Source: Alcanivorax profundi (lineage in GTDB: Bacteria > Pseudomonadota > Gammaproteobacteria > Pseudomonadales > Alcanivoracaceae). From it: 64,000 nt of DNA. Position 1 is the first letter of the stretch, and each line of letters opens with the position of its first letter. Where the stretch lies: NCBI RefSeq assembly GCF_003597125.1, contig NZ_QYYA01000003.1, forward strand, positions 560,603-624,602. The letters are read 5' to 3'. The notes beneath the pieces were generated by a model. It did no database searches. It saw only the letters and a program-made list of their open reading frames with translations, and was not told the origin of the DNA. A program made the translations under genes and the position numbers. This document shows, one piece after another, positions 53,335 to 63,329 of this stretch.

Positions 53335-54641
53335 GACAAGCTCCTTATTGTCTGGAGTAGCTGTACGGTTTGCAGCAGGTGTTCGCGGCTTTCCGGCTCG
53401 CCATACAAGGCGAGGCGTATCTGTTCTGCTCGGGTGTCCAGCCGCCGGCCGGCCAGGGCAAAAGCGGTGTCCGGGTCTGGATGCAAGCGGTTGAGCACGC
53501 TGCCGGCCTGCTTGCGCAGGTCTCGCAGCAACGCGGCGTGTTGTCGGGTGCGCCACTGGAAGTAGCCGCTGGCATGCAGGTGCTGCAGATAATCGTGATG
53601 GTCACCGTCGTTGGCGGGATGCAGGGGGCCTTGACGGGGAATCCGGTACCACAGCCACAGTCCCAACAGGATTGCCAGGGCACTGATCAGCTCGGGGGCG
53701 CGGCGCCACAGCCACTGCACCAGGGGTGGCATTTCTACTGAACGCACAAACCAGACCGGGCTATCCCCGGTGAGCCAGCCAAGCAACCAGGCGTGGTCGA
53801 AATAGAGCAAGTGATCGTTGTCCCACAGGCTCAAATCGGAAAGCACCGTGATCTGGCCGTCGCCAAGGGAAAGCTGAATCAACTGGCTGCCATGCTCGTT
53901 ATCCGCCCAGCCGGTCACTTCCGTGGGCCACTGGCGGTGCGGGGCGATATCGTCTTCCTCATCCCAGCTGTCATGCCAGAGAACATGGTCGCTATAGAGT
54001 TGGATGTAGCGGTCGCGTTCACTGCCTTCACCGTGCAATAGCAGGGGTTCGGGTTGTTCCGGGGCATCACAAAACAGAGAGACACAGCTTTCACGCAGGT
54101 CGTCGTTATCGCTGTCCATGCAGTAGCGTAGTGGATCGCCGGCAAACAGCGGCATGGTGGCCAAAACGGCAATCAGGGGGTCTTCTTCCAGTTCCTGAAA
54201 TTCATCCTCGTCTTCGAGGCGCCAGACGGTGATGCCCAATGGGTACAACAGAGGATCATTGTCTTGCCATTGCTGCTCGCTGGCGCTGGCCTCATCGCGG
54301 TTTTCCGGCAGGGGGCGCGCTGCGACGATCAGCTCACCGCCGGTTTCGACCCACTCCAGTAACTGGCTGACCTGGCTGTCGGTCATCAGGCCGCGGCGCT
54401 TGTCAAACACCAGCACCCGGGTGTTGTCGGGCAGGGGAAAAAGGGCGGCGGCGCTGAGGATGCGTTCGCTGGGTTGCTGGCGCTGCTCTAGCCAGGCTTG
54501 TGCGGCATGATAGGGGTTGCGCAGAACCGTGCTGTCCAGTGGCATGCGGTGCACCGCGGTCACCGGTTCGGTGAGGGCGTAATACCCGCCCACCATGGCG
54601 GCGATGACGCTCGCAATGACGACCGGTAGCCACTTACCCAT
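53331..54641 (-). CDS. DUF4350 domain-containing membrane protein of the MoxR cluster
   Basis: The 436-residue product has an N-terminal helix (about 5-24), a large soluble domain with VFDKRRGLMTDSQVSQLLEWVETGGELIVAA typical of DUF4350, a second helix near residue 325 (LISALAILLGLWLWYRI) and a cytoplasmic tail rich in Arg. It overlaps the DUF4129 gene by 8 bp and the MoxR gene by 4 bp. The family always occurs with MoxR/DUF58 genes; its molecular role is unknown. Confidence 0.83.
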   Translation of the reverse strand: MGKWLPVVIASVIAAMVGGYYALTEPVTAVHRMPLDSTVLRNPYHAAQAWLEQRQQPSERILSAAALFPLPDNTRVLVFDKRRGLMTDSQVSQLLEWVETGGELIVAARPLPENRDEASASEQQWQDNDPLLYPLGITVWRLEDEDEFQELEEDPLIAVLATMPLFAGDPLRYCMDSDNDDLRESCVSLFCDAPEQPEPLLLHGEGSERDRYIQLYSDHVLWHDSWDEEDDIAPHRQWPTEVTGWADNEHGSQLIQLSLGDGQITVLSDLSLWDNDHLLYFDHAWLLGWLTGDSPVWFVRSVEMPPLVQWLWRRAPELISALAILLGLWLWYRIPRQGPLHPANDGDHHDYLQHLHASGYFQWRTRQHAALLRDLRKQAGSVLNRLHPDPDTAFALAGRRLDTRAEQIRLALYGEPESREHLLQTVQLLQTIRSLS

Positions 54642-56145
54642 GGGCGGTCTCCGCTTGACCCAGCGATTGCCAACGGCTCAGCAATGCCTTGACCTCGGCG
54701 GCCTGCACCGGACGGTGGGCCCAGGCAGTGCGCACCCAGGCATTGATCAGGTCGCCAAGAAACTGAAGTGCGGGAGTGCTGCCGTGATGCTGGCGCAGGG
54801 TCCGCAGGCAGTGCTGTTCGGTACTGCCTGCCGCCAGGGGGACCGGGTAGCGCTGCAGCAAGGTGGCGAGGCTGGCGCGAAGCAGCAGCGAGAGTGCGCC
54901 GCGAATATCCTCTGCTTGCAGGCAAGCATTCACCGCACTGGCGATATCGTCAGGCAGGCTCTGGCGACGGATATCCAGCCCCGCCACATGCGTGGGGATC
55001 GCGTTCTGCGGCTGGCGACCCGGAAGCCGGAAGCCCATCTGATTGACCACCTTCAATAGCAGCCAGACCACGACGCCTGCAAAGACTGCCCACACGATGC
55101 CCCATAACAAGCCGGACGGAATACTGAACGGCTTGTCGGTGCTGGCCCGTGATTCGCTGTTGGTCAGCCATTCGAACAGCTTTTTCCAGAGTGTTTCCCA
55201 GATACTGCTGTCTTCGCTGTCTTCGTCCTGATCCTTCCATTCCCGGTAAGTGAAAGTGTCGAAGGGCATGTAATCTTCGCCGGCGAGCAGTTCGATGACC
55301 TGCTGCTGCTCATCCTTGGTGTCAGCGGGCAGTGTTGCCTGTGCCTGTGCCGGTGGCGTCGGCAACAGCAGGGCGCCGACCAGCAGGGCGAGGGCGGCGC
55401 TGGTGCCGGCCCGCGCCTTGCCGATGCGGGTCAGGCCCAGCTGCAGGTCCCAGCCTTCAAGCCAGGTGCGTTTGTTCAGGTAAAGCGAAAAGCCGCAGGC
55501 CACATACAATGGCTCGGTGATGCACATGGCCAGATACAAACAGACCGAAGCCATCAGGCTTTGCAGATTACTTTCCTCGAAGAACCAGTCGCTCAGCTCC
55601 AGATTCAACTGCCAGGGCACCAGCATGTACACCAGCGCCATGAGTGCAAACGACATGAACTGTTCCAGGTGAATCATGACCACCGTCATCAACCAGGAAC
55701 GGTTGGAGGGCGCGCGGTGCAGTACCTGCAAGCGTTGGTTCAGTTGCTGGCCGCGGGCTCCTTCCAATTGCCACACCGGGGTATTGAAACTGCGTGACGG
55801 GCTGAAGCGGCGCCAGGTGAGCTGGGCAAACAGGCCTGGCAGGGCATAGCGCGGCCAGCGGCGAAACAGTTGCCGAAGGCTAAGCTCTTCAGCAAACAGG
55901 GCATGGCTGTACCAGGCCAGCAATGGCCGTTCCCACAGGGGTTTTAGCCACCAGAACAGCAGCAACGGCCACCAGGCTTCCTGCGACGTGGCAAGCCATA
56001 GCAGCAGGCCGTAGGGAATCAGGGTGAAGGCCAGCCAGGTGCGTATCACCGGCCAGGCCCAGCGACGGAACAGGCGGGTGCCGAGATCCACTGCCTGCCA
56101 GGGGCTGCGTGGTGCGAGCCGGGCGCTAGCGTTTTCGAGATCCAT
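54634..56145 (-). CDS. DUF4129 domain-containing membrane protein of the MoxR cluster
   Basis: The 503-residue product has about five hydrophobic helices in the first 260 residues, a periplasmic acidic linker (KDQDEDSEDSSIWETLWKKL), another helix near 345-365 and a C-terminal DUF4129 region (AVNACLQAEDIRGALSLLLR, TEQHCLRTLRQH, LQFLGDLINAWVRTAWAHR). It overlaps the SpoIIM-like gene by 20 bp and the DUF4350 gene by 8 bp. The role is unknown, but this set of genes is conserved as a unit. Confidence 0.82.
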   Translation of the reverse strand: MDLENASARLAPRSPWQAVDLGTRLFRRWAWPVIRTWLAFTLIPYGLLLWLATSQEAWWPLLLFWWLKPLWERPLLAWYSHALFAEELSLRQLFRRWPRYALPGLFAQLTWRRFSPSRSFNTPVWQLEGARGQQLNQRLQVLHRAPSNRSWLMTVVMIHLEQFMSFALMALVYMLVPWQLNLELSDWFFEESNLQSLMASVCLYLAMCITEPLYVACGFSLYLNKRTWLEGWDLQLGLTRIGKARAGTSAALALLVGALLLPTPPAQAQATLPADTKDEQQQVIELLAGEDYMPFDTFTYREWKDQDEDSEDSSIWETLWKKLFEWLTNSESRASTDKPFSIPSGLLWGIVWAVFAGVVVWLLLKVVNQMGFRLPGRQPQNAIPTHVAGLDIRRQSLPDDIASAVNACLQAEDIRGALSLLLRASLATLLQRYPVPLAAGSTEQHCLRTLRQHHGSTPALQFLGDLINAWVRTAWAHRPVQAAEVKALLSRWQSLGQAETAHG

Positions 56146-57112
56146 CCCGTCCCCCGAAAATCAGATAAAGATACAGCAGCCCCCAGCACGCGGCCCCAAC
56201 CGCGTACTTCACCATCGGCTCGAACTCCCGTGGTGACCAGAATGCTTCAATAAAGGCGGCCAGCAGTAGCAGGGTAAAGACCCCGTACATGGTCGGTAAG
56301 GCATCACGGGCGGCCAGTCGCAGGGCATCCAGCCGGGTATAGGCGCCGGGTGCAATGATGGCCCAACCCAGCCTCAGGCCGGCGCCGCCAGCCAGCACAA
56401 TGGCGGTCAGTTCCGGCGCGCCATGGGCAATCACAAAGGTGAAGAAAGGCTGGTCGCCCCCGACATTAATCAGGTGTGCGGCAATGGCGCCAAAAAAACT
56501 GCCGTTGAACAGCATTACCACAATGGCGCCAACACCGAGCAGCAGGCCACCGGCAAAGGTGCGGAAGGCGATACCGATATTGTTCTTGATGTAGAAGCCG
56601 AACATCACCACATCGTCTTCGCCGGTGCGGCCTTCATGGACGTTTACGTCACTGCCTTCCGGCTGGTACATCATCTCGATGTCTGCCAGGGAGCTTTCGT
56701 CCAGCACGGTGTAGACCATGTCCGGTTGTTGCTGCACCAGCCACCAGGCCAGGGCAATAGACAGGACAAAGCTGAGCGCGCTGATCAGGTGCCACTGCCA
56801 TTGCCGGCGAACGGCCTGGGGGAAGCCATGGGCGAAGAACTGGCCAATGCGTTCTGCCAGCGGCGGGTTGTAACGATACAGCTGACGGTGGGCGCGCAGC
56901 ACCAGGTTATTCAGATACTGTTGCAGCTCCAGGCTGTAGCTGCGTTCACGAGCCAGGGCCAGTTGATGGCAAAGTTGGCGGTAGTCGCCCACAAAGTGAT
57001 CCAGCGGCAAGGCCTTACGGCGGCTGACGCGCACCGCTTCCAGCTGGGTGAGCTGTTGTTCCAGTGATTCCCAGCCCGGCCGATACTGTTGCTCGAAGCG
57101 GATTTGTTTCAC
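56126..57112 (-). CDS. Stage II sporulation protein M (SpoIIM/DUF95)-like membrane protein
   Basis: The 328-residue product has a soluble N-terminal part (1-100) and about five helices. It has the family pattern of NNIGIAFRTFAGGLLLGVGA and GAPELTAIVLAGGAGLRLGW with AHGAPE. In non-sporulating bacteria this gene accompanies RDD, MoxR and DUF58 genes. The start is GTG with GGAGGGAG upstream, overlapping the RDD gene stop in a GTGA junction. It is probably part of an envelope complex with its neighbours. Confidence 0.86.
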   Translation of the reverse strand: MKQIRFEQQYRPGWESLEQQLTQLEAVRVSRRKALPLDHFVGDYRQLCHQLALARERSYSLELQQYLNNLVLRAHRQLYRYNPPLAERIGQFFAHGFPQAVRRQWQWHLISALSFVLSIALAWWLVQQQPDMVYTVLDESSLADIEMMYQPEGSDVNVHEGRTGEDDVVMFGFYIKNNIGIAFRTFAGGLLLGVGAIVVMLFNGSFFGAIAAHLINVGGDQPFFTFVIAHGAPELTAIVLAGGAGLRLGWAIIAPGAYTRLDALRLAARDALPTMYGVFTLLLLAAFIEAFWSPREFEPMVKYAVGAACWGLLYLYLIFGGRDGSRKR

Positions 57113-57789
57113 CGCGCTCCCTCCATCAGAAAGCGGGTCACGGCCTGCAGTTTCTTCAACGCCAGCGGTGGGCTCAATTCCGGATAGGCAAGCTGCGCCA
57201 GTTCCTGCTGGCGTGCTTCGGAAAACTGCTCATGGCGTTCCTGAAAGGCCAGTAAAGCCAGCTGGTCGTCCCGATTGAGTGACCAGTCTGGTGCTTCGTT
57301 ATAGCCTTGTTCGTTCTTGCTGGACGTGGCGGGGTTTTCCACATGTATGACCAGGGTGTTGGCCGCCATATCGCCAAGGCGCTGAAAGCGCGGGCTGATC
57401 AGCGTGCTGACAAAACCGAGCAGGTAAAACAGTGGAAAGGCATCGGCGGTACGCAGCAGGTTGCGGATCAGGCTGCCGTTAAAGCTCAACGGGCTGCCAT
57501 TGCTGTGCACCACGGCGATTCCCATCCACTTCTTGCCGGGTGTCTGGCCATGACGAAGGGCTTCAAACAGGGTCGGGTAAAACCATTCCAGCAGGAACAG
57601 GGTGATCAGCATCAGCCCGGTACCCGCTTTGCCTGCCAGGCTCAATAACAAAGCGACAATGGCAAAGATCAGCAACCGCAATAGCAGATCAATGCCGTAG
57701 GCCATGGCACGGGTGACGGGCCCGGCTAATGACAAGGTCAGCAGCGCCCCTTCCGGCGTTTCAATTTCCAGCCGGTCGTCAATCCGCAT
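57109..57789 (-). CDS. RDD-family membrane protein
   Basis: The product is 226 residues from the ATG at 57789. It shows the RDD-type layout: two or three helices (about 30-70), a conserved basic/acidic stretch (RHGQTPGKKWMGIAVVHSNG), then another helical pair (TADAFPLFYLLGFVSTLI), and a soluble C-terminal tail. Its start overlaps the DUF2069 stop by 11 bp and its stop overlaps the SpoIIM-like start. The family function is unknown; some members affect ion or osmotic tolerance. Confidence 0.85.
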   Translation of the reverse strand: MRIDDRLEIETPEGALLTLSLAGPVTRAMAYGIDLLLRLLIFAIVALLLSLAGKAGTGLMLITLFLLEWFYPTLFEALRHGQTPGKKWMGIAVVHSNGSPLSFNGSLIRNLLRTADAFPLFYLLGFVSTLISPRFQRLGDMAANTLVIHVENPATSSKNEQGYNEAPDWSLNRDDQLALLAFQERHEQFSEARQQELAQLAYPELSPPLALKKLQAVTRFLMEGAR

Positions 57790-58146
57790 GCGGTTCCTGC
57801 GGTTGGGCGGCTTTTTGCTGGCCAACGCGAATCTGCATGGCTGCCAGCACAAACAGCATCACCGTGAGGGTGGTCTTGGCGATGGCGAGGGTGCGCACCG
57901 GCGGCGGATCGAGTAGCTGTATCGCGTAACCACAAAAATAGAACAACAGGACAAAGCACAGCCAGGTGGCCTGACGTTTGTTGCCATCTATCACTGCCGG
58001 CAGCATCACGATCAAGGGGGTATAAAGCACCGCCGCGATGATCAGGGTAGAGACCAAATGGGTGTCCGGCGGCGCCAGGCTGAACAAACCGGTGATTCCC
58101 ACCAGCAGTAACAGCGCATAGGTGATGCGCAGAAGAAGCAGAATCA

Positions 58147-58147
<1 letters not shown>
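57779..58147 (-). CDS. DUF2069 small membrane protein
   Basis: The 122-residue product has four short hydrophobic helices (ILLLLRITYALLLLVGITGL, the region around VSTLIIAAVLYTPLIVML, FVLLFYFCGYAIQLL and LTVMLFVLAAMQIRVG) and matches DUF2069 (YwnF-like). It overlaps the wrbA stop by one base, in TAATG. The family commonly lies beside wrbA and arsC in Pseudomonas relatives, as here. The function is unknown. Confidence 0.8.
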
Positions 58148-58752
<605 letters not shown>

Positions 58753-58759
58753 CTAGTTG

Positions 58760-59116
58760 TTATGATTTCAGCAGGTCCAGCACATTTTCCGGCGGCCGTC
58801 CCAGTACCGCCTTGTTGCCCTTTACGACGATAGGGCGCTCGATCAGCTTGGGGTATTGAACCATGGCGGCAATGACATCGTCATCGCTGCTGTCTTTGCT
58901 CAGCCCCGCGCTTTTGTAATCGGCTTCCTTGTTGCGTACCAGATCGTGGGCTCGGTTCAGCCCCAATTGTTCGACCAGTGTTGTCAGGGTGCTCGCATCC
59001 GGGGTGTCGTCCAGATACTTTACTATGGTGGGCGCAACGCCGTTGTCTTCCAGCAGGGCCAGGGTCTGGCGAGACTTGGAACAGCGCGGGTTATGATAAA
59101 TCGTGTAATCCGTCAT
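58760..59116 (-). CDS. arsC: ArsC-family glutaredoxin-dependent arsenate reductase
   Basis: The 118-residue product is an ArsC of the YfgD/glutaredoxin-dependent type. It has the catalytic cysteine in TIYHNPRCSKSRQTLALL, the LVRNKEADYK region and the arginine of LIERPIVVKGNKAVLGRPPE. No arsB or arsR gene adjoins, so a general redox role is as likely as arsenate detoxification. It begins the minus-strand run that includes wrbA and the MoxR cluster and is divergent from yihY. Confidence 0.88.
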   Translation of the reverse strand: MTDYTIYHNPRCSKSRQTLALLEDNGVAPTIVKYLDDTPDASTLTTLVEQLGLNRAHDLVRNKEADYKSAGLSKDSSDDDVIAAMVQYPKLIERPIVVKGNKAVLGRPPENVLDLLKS

Positions 59117-59193
59117 GGCTTTGCATATTCAGTGAATTCGCCGGTCATTGTAAGCTGCCGGCCACCCGTGGCAAGGAGAAGGACGCCATTTCT

Positions 59194-60489
59194 ATGCCGG
59201 AACCGATGGAAAAGGATGATGAGCTGATCCCGGTGCGGGCGCGATACGATTCCATTCGCGCCTTTGCCGGTTTGCTGATGCGTCAGTTCAATGAAGACGG
59301 CTGTCGTCAGAGTGCTGCCGCGCTGACCTATACCACCCTGTTTGCCATTGTGCCGGTGATGACGGTGAGCTTTGCGGTATTGGCATCGGTGCCGGCCCTG
59401 AAAGACAAAGGCGCCCAATTCCAGCAGTGGGCATTCAATTATTTTGTTCCTTCCGCGGGCAACATGATGCTGGATCATCTTCAGTCGTTTGCCCGGCAGG
59501 CCTCCAATCTCACCGGGCTGGGGATTGTATTTTTGGTGGTGACCTCGGTGCTGATGCTGCACACCATCGAGCAGACCCTGAATCGCATCTGGAAGGTGCG
59601 GGGCGGGCGCAAGGGGCTGACCAGTCTGTTGATGTACTGGGCGGTGCTGTCGTTGGGCCCCATCTGTCTTGGGGCGGGGCTCGCCATCTCGTCCTACCTG
59701 ACATCGCAGGCGATCTTCAACGAGACCCTGACCTTTCTTGGTGGTGCACGCTTCTGGCTGACGCTGCTGCCGTTTCTGTTCACCACCATCATGCTGACCC
59801 TGCTGTATACCGTGGTGCCCAATACCAGTATCCCGTTTCGGCAGGGGGTGCTGGGGGCTGCAGTCGCGGCACTGTTGTTTGAGCTGGCTAAAGGGGGCTT
59901 TACCTTCTTCATCAAGCAGGCACCCAGCTACCAGGTGGTGTACGGGGCGTTTGCGGCGGTGCCGGTGTTCCTGTTGTGGATCTACATTTCCTGGATGATC
60001 GTGCTCGGCGGGGCGGAACTGGTGCGGGCGCTGGTGGTATTTCATGAATATCGCAGCAAGGTGCCCCGTATGCATGCCCTGATGCGCCTGTTGCATGTGT
60101 TCTGGGAGCGTCAGCAGCACGGTAAACTGCTGAGTAGTCGGGAAGTGCGCAGGGTGATGCGCCAATCCGGGATCTCGCAATGGGATGAATTCCGCAATTT
60201 GTTGCTGGATGCCCGTCTGATCCGCCGCACTGAAGAGGGCGGTTATGTATTGTCACGGGACTTGCGTAATCTGACCCTGGGGCAGCTGGTGTCCATGCTG
60301 CCCTGGCCGGCCCATACCCAGTTGCGGGTGCGCCATCAGGAGCAGATTACCCCCTGGGAGCAGCAGCTCAAAAGCCGCATGGATTCAGCCCGGCAGGAGA
60401 TGATGGCGCCCCTGGATGTCTCACTGGATGCGTTGTTTCGTGACGAAAAGGCTGTCGGCAATGATCAGCGGGAGAGCTCGAATGAATAA
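59194..60489 (+). CDS. YihY/BrkB-family inner-membrane protein
   Basis: The product is 431 residues from the ATG at 59194. It has about six helices and the family's CRQSAAALTYTTLFAIVPVM, FAVLASVPAL, GLGIVFLVVTSVLMLHTIEQ, SLGPICLGAGLAISSYL and YGAFAAVPVFLLWIYISW. A soluble C-terminal region with a winged-helix-like segment follows. The YihY family was once called ribonuclease BN in error; its function remains unknown. AAGGAG lies 15 nt before the ATG, so the exact start is not certain. The stop overlaps the acylphosphatase gene by 8 bp. Confidence 0.88.
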   Translation: MPEPMEKDDELIPVRARYDSIRAFAGLLMRQFNEDGCRQSAAALTYTTLFAIVPVMTVSFAVLASVPALKDKGAQFQQWAFNYFVPSAGNMMLDHLQSFARQASNLTGLGIVFLVVTSVLMLHTIEQTLNRIWKVRGGRKGLTSLLMYWAVLSLGPICLGAGLAISSYLTSQAIFNETLTFLGGARFWLTLLPFLFTTIMLTLLYTVVPNTSIPFRQGVLGAAVAALLFELAKGGFTFFIKQAPSYQVVYGAFAAVPVFLLWIYISWMIVLGGAELVRALVVFHEYRSKVPRMHALMRLLHVFWERQQHGKLLSSREVRRVMRQSGISQWDEFRNLLLDARLIRRTEEGGYVLSRDLRNLTLGQLVSMLPWPAHTQLRVRHQEQITPWEQQLKSRMDSARQEMMAPLDVSLDALFRDEKAVGNDQRESSNE

Positions 60490-60748
60490 ACACGTACTGG
60501 TATCCGGCGTCGTCCAGGGAGTAGGCTACCGCGCCTGGACCCAGCGTGAAGCCGGTCGACGGGGCCTGGTCGGTTGGGTTCGTAATCTCGCCGATGGCCG
60601 TGTGGAAGCTTTGCTGCAAGGGGATGAGGATACCGTCGCCGATATGCTCGATGCCCTGCACCAGGGCCCCGCCATGGCACAGGTGACCGCAGTGGATGTG
60701 CAGGCGAGTGATGCGCCACTGTCCAATCATTTTGAGGTACGCGGATGA
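60482..60748 (+). CDS. acyP: Acylphosphatase
   Basis: Acylphosphatase hydrolyses acyl phosphates such as acetyl phosphate and 1,3-bisphosphoglycerate. The 88-residue product has the phosphate loop with the catalytic arginine, VVQGVGYRAWTQREA, and the catalytic Asn in LVGWVRNLADGRVEALLQG. The ATG at 60482 lies inside the yihY 3' end, and its stop overlaps the next start in ATGA, so all three genes are translationally linked. Confidence 0.93.
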   Translation: MNKHVLVSGVVQGVGYRAWTQREAGRRGLVGWVRNLADGRVEALLQGDEDTVADMLDALHQGPAMAQVTAVDVQASDAPLSNHFEVRG

Positions 60749-61629
60749 AACAGGTAGAGCTGGTCAATGGAGACCTGCGTTTTCCCGCCCTGATGGCCGG
60801 CGAAGGGGAGCCGGTCATCCTGTTGCACGGTTTTCCGGACACCTATGAAAACTGGGCCGTGCAGATCAATGCCATTGCCGAGGCTGGCTATACCGCCATC
60901 GCGCCGGCATTGCGGGGCTATGCGCCCAGTTGCCAGCCCGGTAATGGGGATTATTCCCTGTATGCCGCGGTAGACGATCTGATGGTCTTTGCCGCCCAGC
61001 TGGGCGGCCGGGTGCATTTGATCGGTCACGACTGGGGCGCGGCGGTGGGCTACCTGGCCTGTGCCCAGGCCCCGGAGACCTTCTGCTCGTTCAGTGCCCT
61101 TGCAATTCCGCCGCTGCGCCGCCTTCCCCAGGCGCTGATCAAGGTGCCCGAGCAGGTATTGCTGAGTGGTTACATGCAGTTCTTTCAGCTGCCCATCGCC
61201 CCGGAACGCTGGCTGAAACGGGGGGATCTGTCCGGGGTGGAAAGCCTCTGGCAGCGCTGGTCCCCGGATTGGGATCCGGCCATGTATCTGGATAACGCCA
61301 AACACACTCTCGCCGAACCCGGCGTGATCCCTGCCGCACTGGCCTGGTACCGCTCGCTGTTCAAGGTCTGGAAGAAAGAACACCGCAAGGCGCGGGCCTG
61401 GCTGGGCCGTGACATTGCCACCCCGACACAGATCCTGATCGGGGAAAACGATGGTTGCATGAGCCCAAGGCTGTTGGAGCACACCCTGGTGGAAAGTGAC
61501 TTCACCGCCGGGGTCGAGCTGCAAACCCTTGCCGGGGCAGGGCATTTTCTGCATCTGGAAAAGCCCGAAGAGGTCAACCGGCACCTCATCCGGTTGCTCA
61601 AATCCACCGAATGTGACTGTTCCCTGTAA
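60745..61629 (+). CDS. Alpha/beta hydrolase (epoxide hydrolase-like)
   Basis: The 294-residue product belongs to the alpha/beta hydrolase fold. Features are the oxyanion HGFPDTYENWAVQ, an aspartate nucleophile in LIGHDWGAAVGY (the Asp position, rather than Ser, points to epoxide or haloalkane hydrolases), a cap domain (about 130-200) with tyrosines, the acid in LIGENDGCMSP and the catalytic His in GAGHFLHLEKPEEV. The start overlaps the acylphosphatase stop by 4 bp. An epoxide or fluoro-acid substrate is possible but not decided by sequence. Confidence 0.85.
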   Translation: MKQVELVNGDLRFPALMAGEGEPVILLHGFPDTYENWAVQINAIAEAGYTAIAPALRGYAPSCQPGNGDYSLYAAVDDLMVFAAQLGGRVHLIGHDWGAAVGYLACAQAPETFCSFSALAIPPLRRLPQALIKVPEQVLLSGYMQFFQLPIAPERWLKRGDLSGVESLWQRWSPDWDPAMYLDNAKHTLAEPGVIPAALAWYRSLFKVWKKEHRKARAWLGRDIATPTQILIGENDGCMSPRLLEHTLVESDFTAGVELQTLAGAGHFLHLEKPEEVNRHLIRLLKSTECDCSL

Positions 61630-61715
61630 CGAACAGGGCAAAAGCGGGTTTTCTCCTTCTGTGGGGGCTGGGCTATACTACCGCCCCCAAATTCAGTCCC
61701 AGCAGGAGTTCCCCC

Positions 61716-63224
61716 ATGACGGTGATTCGCCAGGATGACCTGATCCAGAGCGTCGCAGATGCCTTGCAGTACATCTCTTACTATCATCCGGTGGATTTCA
61801 TCCGCGCGGTGAAAGAAGCCTACGAAAAGGAAGAGAGCAAGGCCGCCAAGGACGCCATGGCGCAGATCCTGATCAACTCCCGCATGGCTGCCATGGGCCG
61901 TCGCCCCATCTGTCAGGACACCGGCATCGTCACCGTGTTTGCCAAAGTGGGCATGAACGTGACTTTCGAAGGCGACATGAGCCTCGATGACATGATCAAC
62001 GAAGGGGTACGCCGCGCCTACAACCACCCGGACAACGTCCTGCGTGCCTCGGTGCTGGCGGACCCGGATGGCAAGCGCGCCAACACCAAAGACAACACCC
62101 CTGCGGTCATCAACTACTCCATCGTGCCCGGCGATACCCTGGAAATCGACGTGGCAGCGAAAGGCGGTGGCTCTGAAGCCAAATCCAAGTTCGCCATGCT
62201 CAACCCGTCCGATTCCGTGGTGGACTGGGTGCTGGAACAGATTCCGAAAATGGGCGCTGGCTGGTGTCCGCCGGGCATGCTGGGCATCGGCATCGGCGGT
62301 ACCGCCGAAAAAGCCATGCTGATCGCCAAAGAAGCCCTGATGGACCCCATCGACATTCACGAGCTGCAGGCCCGTGGCCCACAGACCCGTTCCGAAGAAC
62401 TGCGTCTGGAACTGTTTGAAAAAGTGAATGCCCTTGGTGTTGGCGCCCAGGGCCTGGGTGGCCTGACCACCGTGCTGGACGTGAAAGTGGTGGATTACCC
62501 CACCCACGCCGCCAACAAACCGGTCGCGCTGATCCCCAACTGTGCCGCCACCCGCCACGCCCACTTTATTCTCGATGGCACCGGCCCGGCTGACCTGAAA
62601 GCCCCGGACCTGGAAGAATGGCCCGACATTGCCTGGGGCAACGACGAAGGTGCCAAGCGCGTTAACCTGGACACCATCACCCCGGAAGAAGTGCAAACCT
62701 GGCAGCCCGGCGATACCCTGCTGTTGTCCGGCAAGTTGCTCACCGGCCGTGACGCGGCCCACAAGCGCATGGTCGACATGATTTCCAAAGGCGAAAAACT
62801 GCCGGTGGACTTCACCAACCGCTTTATCTACTACGTAGGGCCGGTCGATCCGGTGCGCGAAGAAGTGGTCGGCCCGGCAGGCCCCACCACTGCCACCCGC
62901 ATGGACAAGTTCACTCGCACCATGCTGGAAGAAACCGGCCTGATCGGCATGGTGGGTAAAGCCGAGCGTGGTGATGCGGCCATCGAAGCCATCAAGGACA
63001 ACAAGGCCGTGTACCTCATGGCCGTCGGCGGCGCTGCCTACCTGGTTTCCAAAGCCATCCGCAAATCCCGCGTGGCGGCCTTTGAAGACCTGGGCATGGA
63101 AGCCATCTACGAATTCGAAGTGGAAGACATGCCCGTCACCGTGGCTGTGGATTCCGAAGGCGAATCCGTACACAAAACCGGCCCGGTCATCTGGAAAAAG
63201 AAGATCGCCGAAAAGAGCGCGTAG
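61716..63224 (+). CDS. Fumarate hydratase class I (4Fe-4S, FumA type)
   Basis: This enzyme hydrates fumarate to malate with an oxygen-sensitive 4Fe-4S cluster. The 502-residue product has the cluster cysteines Cys66 (RPICQDTG), Cys184 (AGWCPPGM) and Cys276 (ALIPNCAATR), spaced as in Escherichia coli FumA. It also has NTKDNTPAVINY, LGIGIGGTAEKAM and the C-terminal dehydratase block. The length fits the shorter FumA form of Pseudomonas. GGAG precedes the ATG. A strong terminator follows the stop. Confidence 0.94.
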   Translation: MTVIRQDDLIQSVADALQYISYYHPVDFIRAVKEAYEKEESKAAKDAMAQILINSRMAAMGRRPICQDTGIVTVFAKVGMNVTFEGDMSLDDMINEGVRRAYNHPDNVLRASVLADPDGKRANTKDNTPAVINYSIVPGDTLEIDVAAKGGGSEAKSKFAMLNPSDSVVDWVLEQIPKMGAGWCPPGMLGIGIGGTAEKAMLIAKEALMDPIDIHELQARGPQTRSEELRLELFEKVNALGVGAQGLGGLTTVLDVKVVDYPTHAANKPVALIPNCAATRHAHFILDGTGPADLKAPDLEEWPDIAWGNDEGAKRVNLDTITPEEVQTWQPGDTLLLSGKLLTGRDAAHKRMVDMISKGEKLPVDFTNRFIYYVGPVDPVREEVVGPAGPTTATRMDKFTRTMLEETGLIGMVGKAERGDAAIEAIKDNKAVYLMAVGGAAYLVSKAIRKSRVAAFEDLGMEAIYEFEVEDMPVTVAVDSEGESVHKTGPVIWKKKIAEKSA

Positions 63225-63243
63225 TACGGACTACCGCTCGACG

Positions 63244-63272
63244 AAAAAGCCGCGCACCGCGCGGCTTTTTTA
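63244..63272 (+). terminator. Rho-independent terminator of fumarase gene
   Basis: The stem AAAAAGCCGCGC / GCGCGGCTTTTT has a 3-base loop, with a T-run on the right and an A-run on the left. It starts 20 bp after the fumarase stop. Confidence 0.93.
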
Positions 63273-63302
63273 TAACGAAATCCCCCAGTCGAACTCGCCT
63301 CC

Positions 63303-63329
63303 GTAGGAGCCATGCTCGCATGGCGATCC
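63303..63329. repeat. REP-like palindromic unit
   Basis: The unit GTAGGAGCCATGCTCGCATG followed by GCGATCC folds as a GCCATG/CATGGC hairpin. Its layout (GxGGGAGC, palindrome, GCGA) matches the unit at 48584-48610. Confidence 0.6.

Noticed and set aside
59113-60180. A minus-strand frame of 355 codons antisense to yihY
   Set aside because: It is a His/Gln-rich translation with no motifs; the plus strand has the conserved YihY membrane pattern.
61185-63173. A minus-strand open frame of 662 codons antisense to the hydrolase and fumarase genes
   Set aside because: It has the same His/Gly/Phe-rich composition as other antisense frames here, and the opposite strand codes for a complete class I fumarase with all cluster cysteines.
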